Shown piece by piece: positions 8,632 through 19,500 of a stretch of DNA of 64,000 nucleotides. Every line of letters begins with the position of its first letter. The first letter of the stretch is position 1. Below the pieces are notes generated by a model. The model searched no databases and was not told the DNA's origin. It worked only from the letters and a program-made list of their open reading frames with translations. Position numbers and translations under genes: made by a program. Origin of the DNA: Tannerellaceae bacterium (GTDB lineage: Bacteria; Bacteroidota; Bacteroidia; Bacteroidales; Tannerellaceae). The DNA lies in contig JAIRPK010000032.1 in NCBI GenBank assembly GCA_031257015.1, positions 1 through 64,000 on the forward strand, read 5' to 3'.

Positions 8632-9975
8632 TCAATACACCTTATATAATATGGCACCAGGAAAATAATGATTCAGTATCTCGCGATAAGAATATCCCCT
8701 GGCGCCCATCATAGCTGCGCCGATCTGGCAAAGCCCCACGCCATGGCCCCATCCGGCGCCGTGAAGTATGAAAGAAGTCGGCGTGCGAATGTTCGCGCCG
8801 TCAAAAACTTTCTCCACCACAAAAGCCGAGCTGTACAAATGCGAAGAAGAGAGCAATTTCCGTATCTCAAGTTCCTTCCCGACGGTAAGACACTGCCTGC
8901 TCCCCACAATCTTCAGCCGAACAATCCGTCCGGAGACGCCCCTCTCGACAGGCACAAGATCAAGAATCTCTCCGAAGTCCATTCCCGTCTTGGCGGAAAG
9001 CAAGCGCTGCACTTCATCCTGTTGCAAAGTCGCCGTCCAGCGAAAGAAATCCCTCGTCTCGAAATCATAGCCCGTAAGCACCTGCGAAAGCTCAACAAGA
9101 TTATCCGTATTGCAGCAGGCGGCAGGCTCAGACATAATCCACCTCTTCGCCTCCTCCTCGGATGTAAGGTCAGGCGAAGGCGCATTTTGTTCTAGGCTGT
9201 CCACGACCATTGAAAGATATGGATGTACGACCGGTTCCCATACATTCTCGAAAGCCTCCGTAATTCCCCCGCAACATTTGCTGAATCGGGCGTCGCAAAT
9301 TTTTCCGTCGTGCATGAGCACCTCCCCGGCGGTAACTCTCATTGCCTCGGCGACCTGGATGGAAGTTGCCTGTGCAAAGCCGTGATAGCGCTGGCAATGG
9401 TCGTCGGCGCAAACGTCAAACATCTTGTGCTCCTCCCTGTCGTACCAGCGCATATATCCCTCGTCACTCCGAATCACGGTTTCGTAAACCACTGCTGAGC
9501 GTAGCGCCCTTGACTTTTCCATCTGCGCCAGCAACCAGCTGCGCGATATTACTGCATGAGCCTTCAGAAATTCTACCGAAGAAGAAGCGCTCATTTCCGA
9601 TGCGATAACGCTAAGCAGATATTCCTCAAGCGGCAGGACATTAACGGCCATAATTCGCCCGTCGCAGACCATCAACTTCAATTTTCCCTTAAAGCTCATA
9701 TTCCGCTTTCGTTCCCAGTGGAACTCCAGGCCGATAACAACGTCGAAGAGTTCAAAGAAAGCATCCTCGCCGCCATCCTCCGGCTCAAGCAAAATCACCT
9801 TCTCGCAAATCCTCTGCTCTCCCTCCGTGCGGAGAAGAACAGCATCCCCGTCAGCCGTGCAGGCCTCGCCCTTCATATTGCAGAGATGGTTGGTTCCGGA
9901 AGAAAACCTCCCGTTCAATTTAAAAGAAATACAGTCGGCGGAGAATATCCCCACCTCAATTACAGGCTTTTTCAT
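8632..9975 (-). CDS. SpoIID/LytB domain protein
   Basis: 447 residues. The SpoIID core runs from about residue 100, with PLEEYLLSVIASEM holding the conserved Glu of SpoIID lytic transglycosylases, HAVISRSWLL, and near the C-terminus the diagnostic GAGWGHGVGLCQIGA. No signal peptide or membrane segment is visible at the N-terminus (MKKPVIEVGIF), so the protein looks cytoplasmic, unusual for an enzyme of polymeric murein but compatible with trimming imported fragments. It starts immediately before the stop of the cysK-like gene (start 9975, stop 9976) and ends 1 bp before the MurT-like start, so the four genes 11034 to 6613 form one operon. Confidence 0.8.
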   Translation of the reverse strand: MKKPVIEVGIFSADCISFKLNGRFSSGTNHLCNMKGEACTADGDAVLLRTEGEQRICEKVILLEPEDGGEDAFFELFDVVIGLEFHWERKRNMSFKGKLKLMVCDGRIMAVNVLPLEEYLLSVIASEMSASSSVEFLKAHAVISRSWLLAQMEKSRALRSAVVYETVIRSDEGYMRWYDREEHKMFDVCADDHCQRYHGFAQATSIQVAEAMRVTAGEVLMHDGKICDARFSKCCGGITEAFENVWEPVVHPYLSMVVDSLEQNAPSPDLTSEEEAKRWIMSEPAACCNTDNLVELSQVLTGYDFETRDFFRWTATLQQDEVQRLLSAKTGMDFGEILDLVPVERGVSGRIVRLKIVGSRQCLTVGKELEIRKLLSSSHLYSSAFVVEKVFDGANIRTPTSFILHGAGWGHGVGLCQIGAAMMGARGYSYREILNHYFPGAILYKVY

Positions 9976-11034
9976 TTACAGTCTGATTACAGTTACATTT
10001 TCCAGTACAATATCCGCGGAGAGGAAACCATCCTTCATGGGTTCCTCCTTCGCATAATCCGTAGTAAGATATTTCTTGTTGTCATCCGCAAAAACCGTAA
10101 CGGCGACCGCCTCATCTCCCAGACGATTCTGCGCAATCACAGCTCCGAGGAAGTTCCCCCCCGACGTTATTCCCACGCCCAGTCCCAAACGCGAAGCCAG
10201 GTTCTGCGCCATTATAATAGCATCGCCATCATCCACGGCAATGATTTCATCCAGCTCATCCAGGCGGACGATAGAGGGAATAAACTCGTCGGAAATACCC
10301 TGCATCCTGTGCTTGCCGACCTTATGCCCCGTGCTCATTGTCGGCGAATTAGCCGGTTCGAGGGGAAAGACGCTGACATTCGCGTTCATCTCCCGGAGAT
10401 ACGCGCCTACTCCCATAATTGTTCCGCCCGTCCCCACTCCTGCGACAAAGGCATCCGGCGAAAGACCGACAGATTTCAGTTGTGCAACGATTTCCGGTGC
10501 AGTGGTAAGGAAATGCGCCTCGCAATTTTTATCATTATCGAACTGCCGAGGCAGGAAAATCCTGTCCGGATGTTCGTTCTTCTCATTCACAGTCATGGCG
10601 ATACTTCCGAGAAAGCCTCCCTCCTCATGACTTACCAAGCGGACATTCGCCCCGTAGCTTTTTATCAGGTTCATCCTTTCGGCGCTCATCCAGTCCGGCA
10701 TAAAGATTGTCACCTCATGCCCCATCCCCCGCCCCAGAGCCGAGAAGGCGATGCCTGTATTCCCGCTCGTTGCCTCCATGATGTGCATCCCCGGCTGCAA
10801 TTCTCCCGTCCGGTAAGCTTCTGCCAGGATATGGTAAGCCATTCTGTCCTTAATGCTTCCGGTCAGGTTATGATACTCCGCCTTGGCAAACAATCTCCTC
10901 GGTTTGTTCCTGAACCTGTAAGCGATTTGGAGCAAAGGCGTATTGCCAATTATAGGCGTCAAGCCCTGGAGACGCTCGGCGCACCCCTTCGGCATGTTCT
11001 CTTCAGAAATTTGAATCTTATGCAGTTCTTTCAT
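9976..11034 (-). CDS. PLP-dependent cysteine synthase family protein
   Basis: 352 residues from the chosen start MKELHKIQ. The fold-type II PLP motifs are present: Schiff-base Lys in TGSIKDR (K62), substrate loop TSGNTG (89-94) and phosphate-binding loop [10 protein letters not shown] (199-208). This fits CysK/CysM or cystathionine beta-synthase-like enzymes using O-acetylserine and sulfide. It is longer than standard CysK (about 310) with an N-terminal leader and a ~40-residue C-terminal extension (KKYLTTDY onward). An in-frame ATG 48 nt upstream would add an unlikely sequence. First gene of the lytB-murT-murK-like operon and divergent from the fucosidase gene. Confidence 0.8.
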   Translation of the reverse strand: MKELHKIQISEENMPKGCAERLQGLTPIIGNTPLLQIAYRFRNKPRRLFAKAEYHNLTGSIKDRMAYHILAEAYRTGELQPGMHIMEATSGNTGIAFSALGRGMGHEVTIFMPDWMSAERMNLIKSYGANVRLVSHEEGGFLGSIAMTVNEKNEHPDRIFLPRQFDNDKNCEAHFLTTAPEIVAQLKSVGLSPDAFVAGVGTGGTIMGVGAYLREMNANVSVFPLEPANSPTMSTGHKVGKHRMQGISDEFIPSIVRLDELDEIIAVDDGDAIIMAQNLASRLGLGVGITSGGNFLGAVIAQNRLGDEAVAVTVFADDNKKYLTTDYAKEEPMKDGFLSADIVLENVTVIRL

Positions 11035-11156
11035 TCTGGTATGTATATATATTAATGTATCCGTTTTAAACTTCAGGCGCAAATATAACGAGTTTTCAGT
11101 TCCGGGTTTTCAGTTTTCAGTTCGGAAAGCGAGTAAGAGGCTCCAGAGAGAAAATC

Positions 11157-11190
11157 TTGCCCCGAAAACTGAAAACAAATCTTAACTTTG
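11157..11190 (+). promoter_or_regulatory. promoter of the fucosidase-fucU operon
   Basis: TTG at 11157-11159, a 23-bp spacer, then TAACTTTG at 11183-11190, a perfect TAnnTTTG box. Expected transcription start is about 11197, giving a ~45-nt leader. Just upstream, GTTTTCAGTTTTC-type direct and inverted copies (about 11090-11180) overlap the promoter and could bind a regulator; that is inference. Confidence 0.55.
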
Positions 11191-11241
11191 TCCACGTTCA
11201 TTCGGAAAAACCAAGTAAAATAATAATCATAATTTTCAATC

Positions 11242-12867
11242 ATGGTAAAAATCAATCGTATAACAACCATCGTCATCGCAACCATCACATTATTCCCCTT
11301 CACCCCCTCGATCGCACAAAAGAAGAAAGCCGCCCCTTCGGTAGAAATCCTCCAGATTCCATCAGACAAGAATCAGTATTACGGCCCCTATTCACCGACG
11401 CTCTCCTCCATTCGGAGGCACGAATGTCCCGAATGGTTCCTCGACGCCAAGTTCGGAATGTTCATCGACTGGGGATTATACTCCGTCGCAGGTTGGGCGC
11501 CAAAGAAAGAGAAAGGCGCCATGTACCCCGACTGGTACATGAAGAACATGCTCCGCGACAAGGACGTAAAAGCCTATCATGAGAAAACCTACGGCAAGGA
11601 CTTCCAACCCGACGACTTCATCCCCCTCTTCACAGCCGAAGACTACCGCCCGGACTGGCTCATCGATCTGGCCAACGAAGCCGGCATGAAATACGTCATA
11701 CCCTTCTGCAAGCACCACGACGGATTCTGCCTCTGGCCTAGCAGCCATACCATGCGCGACGCCATGGACATGGGCCCAAAGCGCGACCTCATCCGTCCGC
11801 TCGTAGAAGCCTGCAACCGCAAGGGACTAAAGTTCGGCTTCTACTTCTCCCTCGACGAATGGTACTACCCCGTCATCGACAAGGACGGCAACAAACTCAT
11901 CCGCGAATGGGCAAACAAAGGCTATTACCCCTGGGAAAGCAGCAAGGAAAAGATCCACCTCACCGGCAAGCGCCCCGTAAAAGACTTCTTCGCCGACTAC
12001 ATCGTTCCCCAGGCCAACGAATTTATAGACATGTACGACCCCGACATCCTCTGGTTCGACGGCGACTGGGACATGTCAGCCGACGAATACCACTCCCCCG
12101 ACATCATATCCCACTTCTACAACCACGCTGCCGGCCGCAAGGAAGTAGCAATCAACGACCGTAACGGGCGCACCCGCTTCCAGATCGGCGACTTCTTCTG
12201 CAGCGAATACCACGCCCTCCCCGAAGGCTACGAGATCCGGCACCCCTGGGAAGAGAATCGCGGCATCAGCCAATCATTCGGCTACAACCGCGAGGACACG
12301 GAGAACAACGTCCTCAGCCCCCGCGACTTCATCCACATGTTCATCCGCACCGTAAGCGAGAACGGAAACCTCCTGCTAATAGTCAACCTCGACGGCAAGG
12401 GCGCCCTTCCCGAAATGCAGGAACGCCGGCTCCGGGAGATAGGCCAATGGCTCAAGATAAACGGAGAAGCCATATACGCAACCCGCCCATGGCTCACCTC
12501 CGTCCAAAAGATGAAAGGCGAGACAGTGAAAATCAACGAAGGCATATTCGGCGGCATAGTCCCGACAAGCGATTCATCCAATCAGGAAAGCGCACCCGCC
12601 TCCACCGGAGAAGTACGATTCACTCAAAGCAAGGACGGCAAGACGGTCTATGCCATCTGCACCGAATTTCCCAAAACCAACCTCGAAATCAACTCCATTC
12701 ACCTTAGCGAAAACGGAAAAGTAACCATGCTCGGCTCCGATGGAGAAGAACTCAAATGGACGCACAAGCCCACGCACGAGCGGCTTACTCTATCCATCGA
12801 CATTCCCTCCTCCCTGTACGACAAAAGGAAAAGCGAGCACGCCTGGGTTTTCAAGATCACCCTCTGA
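11242..12867 (+). CDS. secreted alpha-L-fucosidase (GH29)
   Basis: 541 residues with a signal peptide (residues 1-25, cleavage after SIAQ). The GH29 catalytic barrel follows, with EWFLDAKFGMFIDWGLYS (64-81), KHHDGF (157-162) and the nucleophile-bearing WFDGDW (271-276, Asp273). The C-terminal ~110 residues form a beta-sandwich. It hydrolyses terminal alpha-L-fucose from glycans in the periplasm or at the cell surface. The next gene is L-fucose mutarotase, so the released sugar is taken into fucose catabolism. Length and motif order are normal for the family. Confidence 0.9.
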   Translation: MVKINRITTIVIATITLFPFTPSIAQKKKAAPSVEILQIPSDKNQYYGPYSPTLSSIRRHECPEWFLDAKFGMFIDWGLYSVAGWAPKKEKGAMYPDWYMKNMLRDKDVKAYHEKTYGKDFQPDDFIPLFTAEDYRPDWLIDLANEAGMKYVIPFCKHHDGFCLWPSSHTMRDAMDMGPKRDLIRPLVEACNRKGLKFGFYFSLDEWYYPVIDKDGNKLIREWANKGYYPWESSKEKIHLTGKRPVKDFFADYIVPQANEFIDMYDPDILWFDGDWDMSADEYHSPDIISHFYNHAAGRKEVAINDRNGRTRFQIGDFFCSEYHALPEGYEIRHPWEENRGISQSFGYNREDTENNVLSPRDFIHMFIRTVSENGNLLLIVNLDGKGALPEMQERRLREIGQWLKINGEAIYATRPWLTSVQKMKGETVKINEGIFGGIVPTSDSSNQESAPASTGEVRFTQSKDGKTVYAICTEFPKTNLEINSIHLSENGKVTMLGSDGEELKWTHKPTHERLTLSIDIPSSLYDKRKSEHAWVFKITL

Positions 12868-12920
12868 AACTCCCCCTGAACAATAAAAAAGAACATCAAT
12901 CACCTAAAATTTAATATCGC

Positions 12921-13358
12921 ATGTTACTGACAAAATGTATCCATCCCCAACTGCTGAAAGCACTGGGGCAATTAGGCCACGGATCGTGGATATTACTGTC
13001 CGACGGCGGCTACCCGCACTCAACAGCCTGCAACCCCCTGGCCAAAAAGGTTTATCTGAACCTCACCCAGGGGCTGCTCACCGTCACCCAAGTACTTGAA
13101 GTACTGAAATCAACCATTCCCATCGAAGCCGCTGCCGTAATGACCCCCCCCGACGGCTCCCACCAGCCCGTATTCGGAGAATACATGTCCGTTTTGCCTG
13201 AAGTGCCATTTGAATATATCCGGCAATTCGACTTTTACAATCGGGCAATGGAGACAAACATCGGCCTTCTCGTTGCCACCGGCGACGTCCGCAACTTTGC
13301 CAACCTCCTGCTCAAAGTCGGCTTCGTGCGCCATGCCGAAGGAAAAGGAATATACTGA
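12921..13358 (+). CDS. fucU: L-fucose mutarotase (RbsD/FucU family)
   Basis: 145 residues, the standard family size. The N-terminal pattern LKALGQLGHGSWILLSDGGY has the catalytic His20 and Asp28 expected for FucU/RbsD pyranases. It interconverts alpha- and beta-L-fucose in the cytoplasm. It lies 53 bp behind the GH29 gene on the same strand, so the pair is a small fucose-use operon; no fucose isomerase or kinase is in the window. A weak hairpin (GAAGGC at 13357, GCCTTC at 13377) overlaps the stop. Confidence 0.85.
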   Translation: MLLTKCIHPQLLKALGQLGHGSWILLSDGGYPHSTACNPLAKKVYLNLTQGLLTVTQVLEVLKSTIPIEAAAVMTPPDGSHQPVFGEYMSVLPEVPFEYIRQFDFYNRAMETNIGLLVATGDVRNFANLLLKVGFVRHAEGKGIY

Positions 13359-14148
13359 AGGCTACCGCTAAAAACCGCCTTCACTTAGCCCTGCCCCTTC
13401 TGCCGTATGCTTGCTTTTAAGGGGACTTTTTAAAATCATGTTTTTCGATACATGCAACACAGGCAAAAACCACATTCCCGTTATCAACGGAAGACTTTGC
13501 CGGCAAAGCATAACAATCCAAAAACAATTTTCAGAAGTCCCCTTATTATTATGGAGAACTTCATAAAAGCCCCCCTTTCACATCTCACAAGAAAAGAGAA
13601 GGCAAAGCCTGTTTTATCAAATAACCATTTCACCTGCAAAGCCCGACACTGTAACCTCAATTTTTAAACGCCCACTGTAAATCCTCCCCACAAAATATCA
13701 CCCCCCCCAACCGCCTCCCCACCCCCATCATCCAACCGGCATATTCAATCCACAAAAGAAAAGAAGGATCACAATCATATTACAAAAGCTCCAGCACCGG
13801 TGCCGACACTTTCCGCTCTGGTGCCCACGCTCCTGGAAACGGCGTGCAGACCTCCGGAAATACGATTTCAAAGAAAATAAGCAAAGCCAAAGACAGTCGC
13901 CAAACAAACTGGCAGCACATTCATTTAAACAAAATCACCGCAAAAACAGATGCCGGAAAATCCCTCACATTACAAACAAGCAACACGCCGGAAGAATCAA
14001 TCCCCACCACCTCTCCCCAACACGCTCCAAAGCCTCACAGCTCAATCAGCAAAGCTTCCCACGCCTCCGCGCAAAATCACACAAAACGCCATCCTGACTA
14101 AGACAAAAAATAATCCGGAAACAAAGTCAGAGAGGCCTCGTTAAGCCT
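13359..14148. other. gene-free spacer, A/C-rich
   Basis: No credible gene. It contains copy 2 of the ~120-bp inverted-repeat element (13419-13544). From about 13670 to 14110 the plus strand is markedly rich in A and C. The short frames here have proline/threonine/lysine-rich low-complexity products and look like chance. Confidence 0.6.
13419..13544. repeat. ~120-bp inverted-repeat element, copy 2
   Basis: Left end AAGGGGACTTTTTAAAATC; the right end read in reverse complement is AAGGGGACTTCTGAAAATTG, about 25 bp of terminal inverted repeat. Inside, CAGGCAAA is mirrored by CTTTGCCG, so the element could fold as a long imperfect hairpin. The internal order TTTTTCGA, TGCAACACAGGCAAA, CTTTGCCG, CAATTTT(C)AGAAGT matches the copy at 56573-56692. 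No coding capacity. Confidence 0.6.
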
Positions 14149-14183
14149 TTTGTTAAATATTCCACAAGAAAACCTTACATTTG
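14149..14183 (+). promoter_or_regulatory. promoter of the pepD operon
   Basis: TTTG at 14149-14152, a 23-bp spacer and TACATTTG at 14176-14183, a full TTTG/TAnnTTTG match. Predicted start is about 14190, giving a 29-nt leader to the pepD ATG at 14219. Confidence 0.65.
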
Positions 14184-14218
14184 GGGCAAAATCGAATAAA
14201 ATATAAACATATAAGACA

Positions 14219-15673
14219 ATGATCGAAGCGCTTAAACCAACAGTTGTTTGGAATTACTTTTACGAACTGACACAAATCCCCCGTATAACAGGACACACAT
14301 TGGCAGTAGCTTCCTATGTAGAAAGATTTGGGAAAAACCTCGGACTGGAAACTCTCCGTGACGAAATCGGGAACATCCTCATTCGCAAACCAGCAACAAA
14401 GGGCATGGAAAACTGCAAGCCCGTTATCCTTCAATCTCACCTTGACATGGTTCCCCAGAAAAACGCATCCACAGTCCACGACTTCTTCACCGATCCGATC
14501 AAGCCACGCATCGACGGCGACTGGGTTACAGCCAGCGGCACCACTCTTGGCGCCGACAATGGCATAGGCGTAGCCATGGCCATGTCAGTACTCTCCAGCA
14601 AAACAATAGAGCACGGCCCCGTTGAAGCCCTGTTCACCATCGACGAAGAAGTTGGAATGGTAGGCGCATTCAATATCGAGGAAACATTCCTGCGCGGCTG
14701 GATATTAATCAACCTTGATTCCGAAGAAGAAGGACAGCTCTTTGCAGGCTGCGCCGGCGGCCAGGATATATCCGTAAGCTTCGACTACAATGACATTGAT
14801 GTCAATCCCAAAGATCGCCTTGCCTTCCGCATCGACCTGACAGGTCTTAAAGGCGGCCATTCCGGTGTTGACATTCACTTGGGCAGGGCAAATGCCAACA
14901 AGCTCATGTTCCATTTCCTCCACGAGGCATTCTTTATTCATGACGCCCAACTCTGCGCAATTAACGGCGGTTCGCTGCGCAATGCCATTCCCCGCGAAGC
15001 GACAGCCATCATAACAATAAAAAAAGAAAAAGAGAAAGAACTTCGCGACCTGGTCGAGGATTTCCAGCAAGCCTTCCGCACCGAATATGCAGGCATAGAA
15101 ACAAACATTAGCTTCTCCATCAAAAACGTAGCACATCCCCCGACAATTATCCCCCCAACCATCGTCAGCCGCATTATCCTTGCCATTGAAGGATGCCAAA
15201 ACGGTGTAATAAGCATGTTGCACGACTTTCCCGACACGGTCGAATCCTCGTCCAACATGGCGTCCATCATTTCCCGACCAGGCAATACGGAAGTAAGATT
15301 CCTTATCCGCAGCGCCTCCGAAAGGAAAAAGTCGTGGGTATACAACTCCATAGAAAGCATTTTTACACTTGCCGAAGCAGCCGTTGATAACGAAAACGCT
15401 TACAGCGGCTGGCAGCCAAACATCCAGTCGCCGATATTAAATCTGATGAAGCGAACATACGAAACACTGTACGGCAAGACACCAGCTGTTAAAGTAATAC
15501 ACGCCGGTCTGGAATGCGGTATAATTCAAGGCATCTACCCCGATATGGACATGGTCTCCATCGGTCCTGATCTGCAATACCCCCACTCCCCCGACGAGCG
15601 CGTCAATATTGCCTCAGTCGAAAAGACATGGAACTATTTAACAGAAACACTTAAACAAATCAAAAACATATAA
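14219..15673 (+). CDS. pepD: aminoacyl-histidine dipeptidase (peptidase M20, PepD)
   Basis: 484 residues, normal for PepD. All di-zinc ligands are visible in order: His74 in SHLDM, Asp113 in GADNG, catalytic Glu143 with Glu144 in IDEEVG, Asp167 in NLDSEEEG and His456 in PHSPDE. It cleaves Xaa-His and other dipeptides in the cytoplasm. No signal peptide. First gene of a likely four-gene operon: 12 bp to the TIM-barrel gene, 12 bp on to purL, 21 bp on to the outer-membrane barrel. Confidence 0.92.
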   Translation: MIEALKPTVVWNYFYELTQIPRITGHTLAVASYVERFGKNLGLETLRDEIGNILIRKPATKGMENCKPVILQSHLDMVPQKNASTVHDFFTDPIKPRIDGDWVTASGTTLGADNGIGVAMAMSVLSSKTIEHGPVEALFTIDEEVGMVGAFNIEETFLRGWILINLDSEEEGQLFAGCAGGQDISVSFDYNDIDVNPKDRLAFRIDLTGLKGGHSGVDIHLGRANANKLMFHFLHEAFFIHDAQLCAINGGSLRNAIPREATAIITIKKEKEKELRDLVEDFQQAFRTEYAGIETNISFSIKNVAHPPTIIPPTIVSRIILAIEGCQNGVISMLHDFPDTVESSSNMASIISRPGNTEVRFLIRSASERKKSWVYNSIESIFTLAEAAVDNENAYSGWQPNIQSPILNLMKRTYETLYGKTPAVKVIHAGLECGIIQGIYPDMDMVSIGPDLQYPHSPDERVNIASVEKTWNYLTETLKQIKNI

Positions 15674-15685
15674 ATAAGCAGCAAC

Positions 15686-16555
15686 ATGGAAAAAATAAAC
15701 AGAAGAAAAGCAATTAAAAGCGTTGTTGCGGCAGGCGCCGCAGCCGCCATATCAGGAATAAAAGCCTCCCCGTCGGCAGAGGTCTCCGCATCGTTGAAAG
15801 GCAACATCCGCCATTCGGTAAGCAAGTGGTGCTTCGGCGACTACCCGTTAGATGAATTTTGCAAAATATGCAAAAAGATAGGTATCGAATCCGTCGAGCT
15901 ACTCGACCCAGCCGATTGGGCAACAGTAAAAGCCAACGGCCTGACGGTCGCAATGGCTCAGGGTGCCGGCCTTGGCATCGACAGAGGCTTCAACGATCCC
16001 AAACTGCATGACGAGCTGGTCGCCAGCTATGAAAAAGTCATCCCAATGGTTGCCGAAGCCGGTCTAAGAAACCTCATCTGCTTTGCCGGAAAGCGCAACG
16101 GCGTAACAGACTTGCAAGGCTGGGAAAACTGCGAAAAAGGGCTGAAGCGAATTACTCCCATAGCGGAGAAGCATAATGTAATCCTCACCATGGAACTGTT
16201 AAACAGCATCGGTCACAAAGACTATCTCTGCGACCACACCGTCTGGGGCGTCGAATTATGCCGCCGCGTCGGTTCTCCCAATTTCAAATTGCTCTATGAT
16301 ATATACCACATGCAAATCATGGAAGGAAACATCATCGAGAATATCCGCAAATACCATGAATATTTCTCCCATATCCATACCGGAGGGAATCCCGGTCGCA
16401 ACGAGATAGACGAAACTCAAGAACTATACTATCCTGCAATCATGCAAGCCATTGTTGCAACCGGCTATAAAGGCTTCGTCGGCCAGGAATTTGCTCCAAA
16501 GCAAAAAGACAAGATTGCCTCCTTAGAGAAATGTATCCGAATATGCGACGTGTAG
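15686..16555 (+). CDS. exported hydroxypyruvate-isomerase-like TIM-barrel protein
   Basis: 289 residues. The N-terminus NRRKAIKSVVAAGAAAAISG carries a twin-arginine-like motif and an alanine-rich hydrophobic segment, suggesting Tat export. The rest is a xylose-isomerase-like/AP-endonuclease-2 barrel; MELLN, YDIYHMQ, HIHTGGNPGR and GQEF provide the Glu, Asp, His and Glu metal-site residues typical of hydroxypyruvate isomerase (Hyi) relatives. Substrate unknown; exported members of this family are common in Bacteroidota and may act on released sugars. Sits 12 bp after pepD and 12 bp before purL. Confidence 0.75.
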   Translation: MEKINRRKAIKSVVAAGAAAAISGIKASPSAEVSASLKGNIRHSVSKWCFGDYPLDEFCKICKKIGIESVELLDPADWATVKANGLTVAMAQGAGLGIDRGFNDPKLHDELVASYEKVIPMVAEAGLRNLICFAGKRNGVTDLQGWENCEKGLKRITPIAEKHNVILTMELLNSIGHKDYLCDHTVWGVELCRRVGSPNFKLLYDIYHMQIMEGNIIENIRKYHEYFSHIHTGGNPGRNEIDETQELYYPAIMQAIVATGYKGFVGQEFAPKQKDKIASLEKCIRICDV

Positions 16556-16567
16556 AAAAAGGCAGAA

Positions 16568-19500
16568 ATGATATATTTTTTCAAATCCACATCTAATAAA
16601 ATTATAGCAGTTGAAACTGCCGCCGCTTTCACCACTGACGAGATCGACCAACTTATCTGGCTTTTCGGCGGAGCCACTCCCTTAAAGAACGAAAAGCTGG
16701 AAGGTTGGTACGTCGGCGCTCGTAAGGAAATGATTACCCCTTGGAGCACCAATGCCGTAGAGATAACACAAAACATGGGCTTGCACGGCATATCCCGCAT
16801 GGAAGAATACACGCCCGTCTCCTCAGCCGAAACAGAATACGACCGTATGCTGCAAAGCATATACAATGGTTTAGGCCCGGATCTGTTTACCGTCCGGAAA
16901 CGCCCTGAACCCGTCATTTCGGTAAAAGACATTGAAGCATACAATCAACAAGAAGGACTTGCGCTCAGCAAAGAAGAAATAACCTACCTGAACAATCTCT
17001 CCCAACGCCTTGGCCGCAATCTGACGGATAGCGAAGTTTACGGCTTTGCCCAGGTCAATTCCGAACATTGCCGCCACAAAATATTCAACGGCAGGTTCAT
17101 TATTGACGGAGAAGAAAAAGAATCCACCCTATTTGAACTTATTAAGAAAACATCCAGGGAGAATCCCAACCTCCTTATATCAGCATATAAAGACAACGTA
17201 GCCTTCAACAAAGGCCCAATCATAGAGCAGTTCGCTCCATTAAGCGGCGACAAGCCCGACTTCTTTGCAATAAAGAACATATCAACAGTGCTGTCCCTAA
17301 AAGCAGAAACTCATAACTTTCCCACAACCGTGGAACCCTTCAATGGAGCCGCAACCGGCACTGGAGGAGAAATCCGCGACCGCCTTGGCGGCGGGAAAGC
17401 CTCTCTCCCCCTGGCCGGCACAGCCGTATATATGACATCCTATCCCCGCTGCGAAGTCCGAGAATGGGAAGCCATGCTTCCACCACGGAAGTGGCTCTAT
17501 CAAACACCGCTTCAAATATTAATCAAAGCCTCCAACGGAGCCTCCGACTTCTGCAACAAATACGGTCAACCGCTCATCTGCGGTTCACTGCTCACTTTCG
17601 AGCATGAAGAAAACGGTAAAACATACGGCTATGACAAAGCAATCATGCTCGCCGGAGGAATAGGCTACGCCAATGAACGCGACGCATTAAAAGGAAATCC
17701 CCAACAGAATGAGAAAGTCATCGTAATGGGAGGCGACAACTACCGCATAGGCATGGGAGGCGGCGCCGTCTCATCAGTCAATACCGGACAATATGCAGGA
17801 GCCATCGAACTAAATGCCGTGCAGCGAGCCAACCCTGAAATGCAAAAGCGAGTTGCCAATGTAATACGCACCATAGCCGAATCAGATAATAACCCAATCA
17901 TCTCCATTCACGACCATGGTGCCGGCGGCCATTTAAATTGTCTTTCCGAATTAGTAGAATCCACGGGCGGTCGCATAGACATAAATCAGCTGCCCATAGG
18001 CGACCCTACACTTTCATGCAAAGAAATCATAGGTAACGAAAGCCAAGAAAGAATGGGCATTCTAATTAAAAGCAAAGACATCGAACAAGTCAAACAAATT
18101 GCCGAGCGCGAATGTGCCCCCATTTACGTAGTAGGCGAAACCACCGGCGACATGAAACTCGTATTCGACGCCAATGGAGAGAAACCCATAGACCTCAACC
18201 TCAGCGACATGTTCGGTAATACGCCCAAGATAGTAATGAAAGCTACTTCAGTCGCCGAGACCTTCATCCCCATCGCCATCGAAGAAAATAAACTTCACTG
18301 TTATCTGAAAAACATTCTTCAACTCGAATCCGTAGCCTGCAAGGATTGGCTTACCAACAAAGCCGACCGTTCAGTAACAGGCCGCGTTGCCCTTCAGCAA
18401 TGCCAGGGAGAAATACAATTGCCACTAAGCGACCTTGGCGCAGTCGCCCTGGACTATCAGGGAAAATCAGGCATGGCAACATCAATAGGCCATGCCCCTC
18501 AAGCCTCCATTATTGACCCCGCAGCAGGCGCCATACTGGCAATAGCCGAAGCCCTGACCAACATCGTCTTTGCCCCGCTTACCCACAAGTTATCCGGCGT
18601 TTCCCTAAGCGCCAATTGGATGTGGCCATGCCGAAACGAAGGCGAAGACGCACGTCTTTACAAAGCCGTAGAAGCAGCCTCAGACTTTGCCTGCAAACTT
18701 GGAATCAATATCCCAACGGGCAAAGACTCCCTCTCGATGACGCAAAAGTACGAGGATAAAAAAGTTCTCGCCCCAGGAACCGTTATCATCTCCGCCGGAG
18801 CAGAAATTAGCGACATACGAAAAATAATATCCCCCGTCCTCATCAACGATACCCATACACATATATATTATATAGACTTCTCGTCAGACGCCTTAAAACT
18901 CGGAGGCTCCGCCCTCGCCCAAACGCTAAATGCCTTGGGAAACGAAACCCCCGCCATAAAGGATGCCGCCTACTTCCGTAAAACATTCAATACTATACAA
19001 GCGGCAATAGAAAACGGACTAATCCTGTCAGGCCACGATATTTCCGCCGGCGGAATGTTTATAGCCCTGCTCGAAATGTGCTTCGCCAACAAAGACGGTG
19101 GCATTGAAATATATACAGAGCATTCCGACGAAACAGAGCTCATAAAACAGCTATTCGCCGAAAATCCCGGAGTCCTCGTACAAATCAAAGACCAGGCAGG
19201 CTTTGAGCATCTAATGCAAGAAGCCCAAGTCGCCTTCTCCCTTATCGCTCACCCAATAAGCAAACGTGAAGCAATCATATCCGGAAAAGACATAAAACAC
19301 CATTTCGACATAGACCATCTCCGAGATATATGGTATCTGTCTTCCTACAAACTGGATATTCACCAAAGCGGCCAATCATGCGCCACCCTCCGCTATAACA
19401 ATTACGGCAAGCAACCTCTGGAATTCAAGTTCAACAACAACTTCACCGGCCTTCTCTCCACCTACGGAATATCCCCCATGCGTCGCCATTTCTCAGGCAT

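Noticed and set aside
9556..11055. Plus-strand ORF of 499 codons opposite lytB and cysK-like genes
   Set aside because: Shadow frame: the minus strand carries two clear families with complete motifs, and the plus product has no recognisable domain.
11073..11369. Minus-strand ORF of 98 codons between cysK-like and fucosidase genes
   Set aside because: Overlaps the fucosidase promoter and coding start; no domain or signal.
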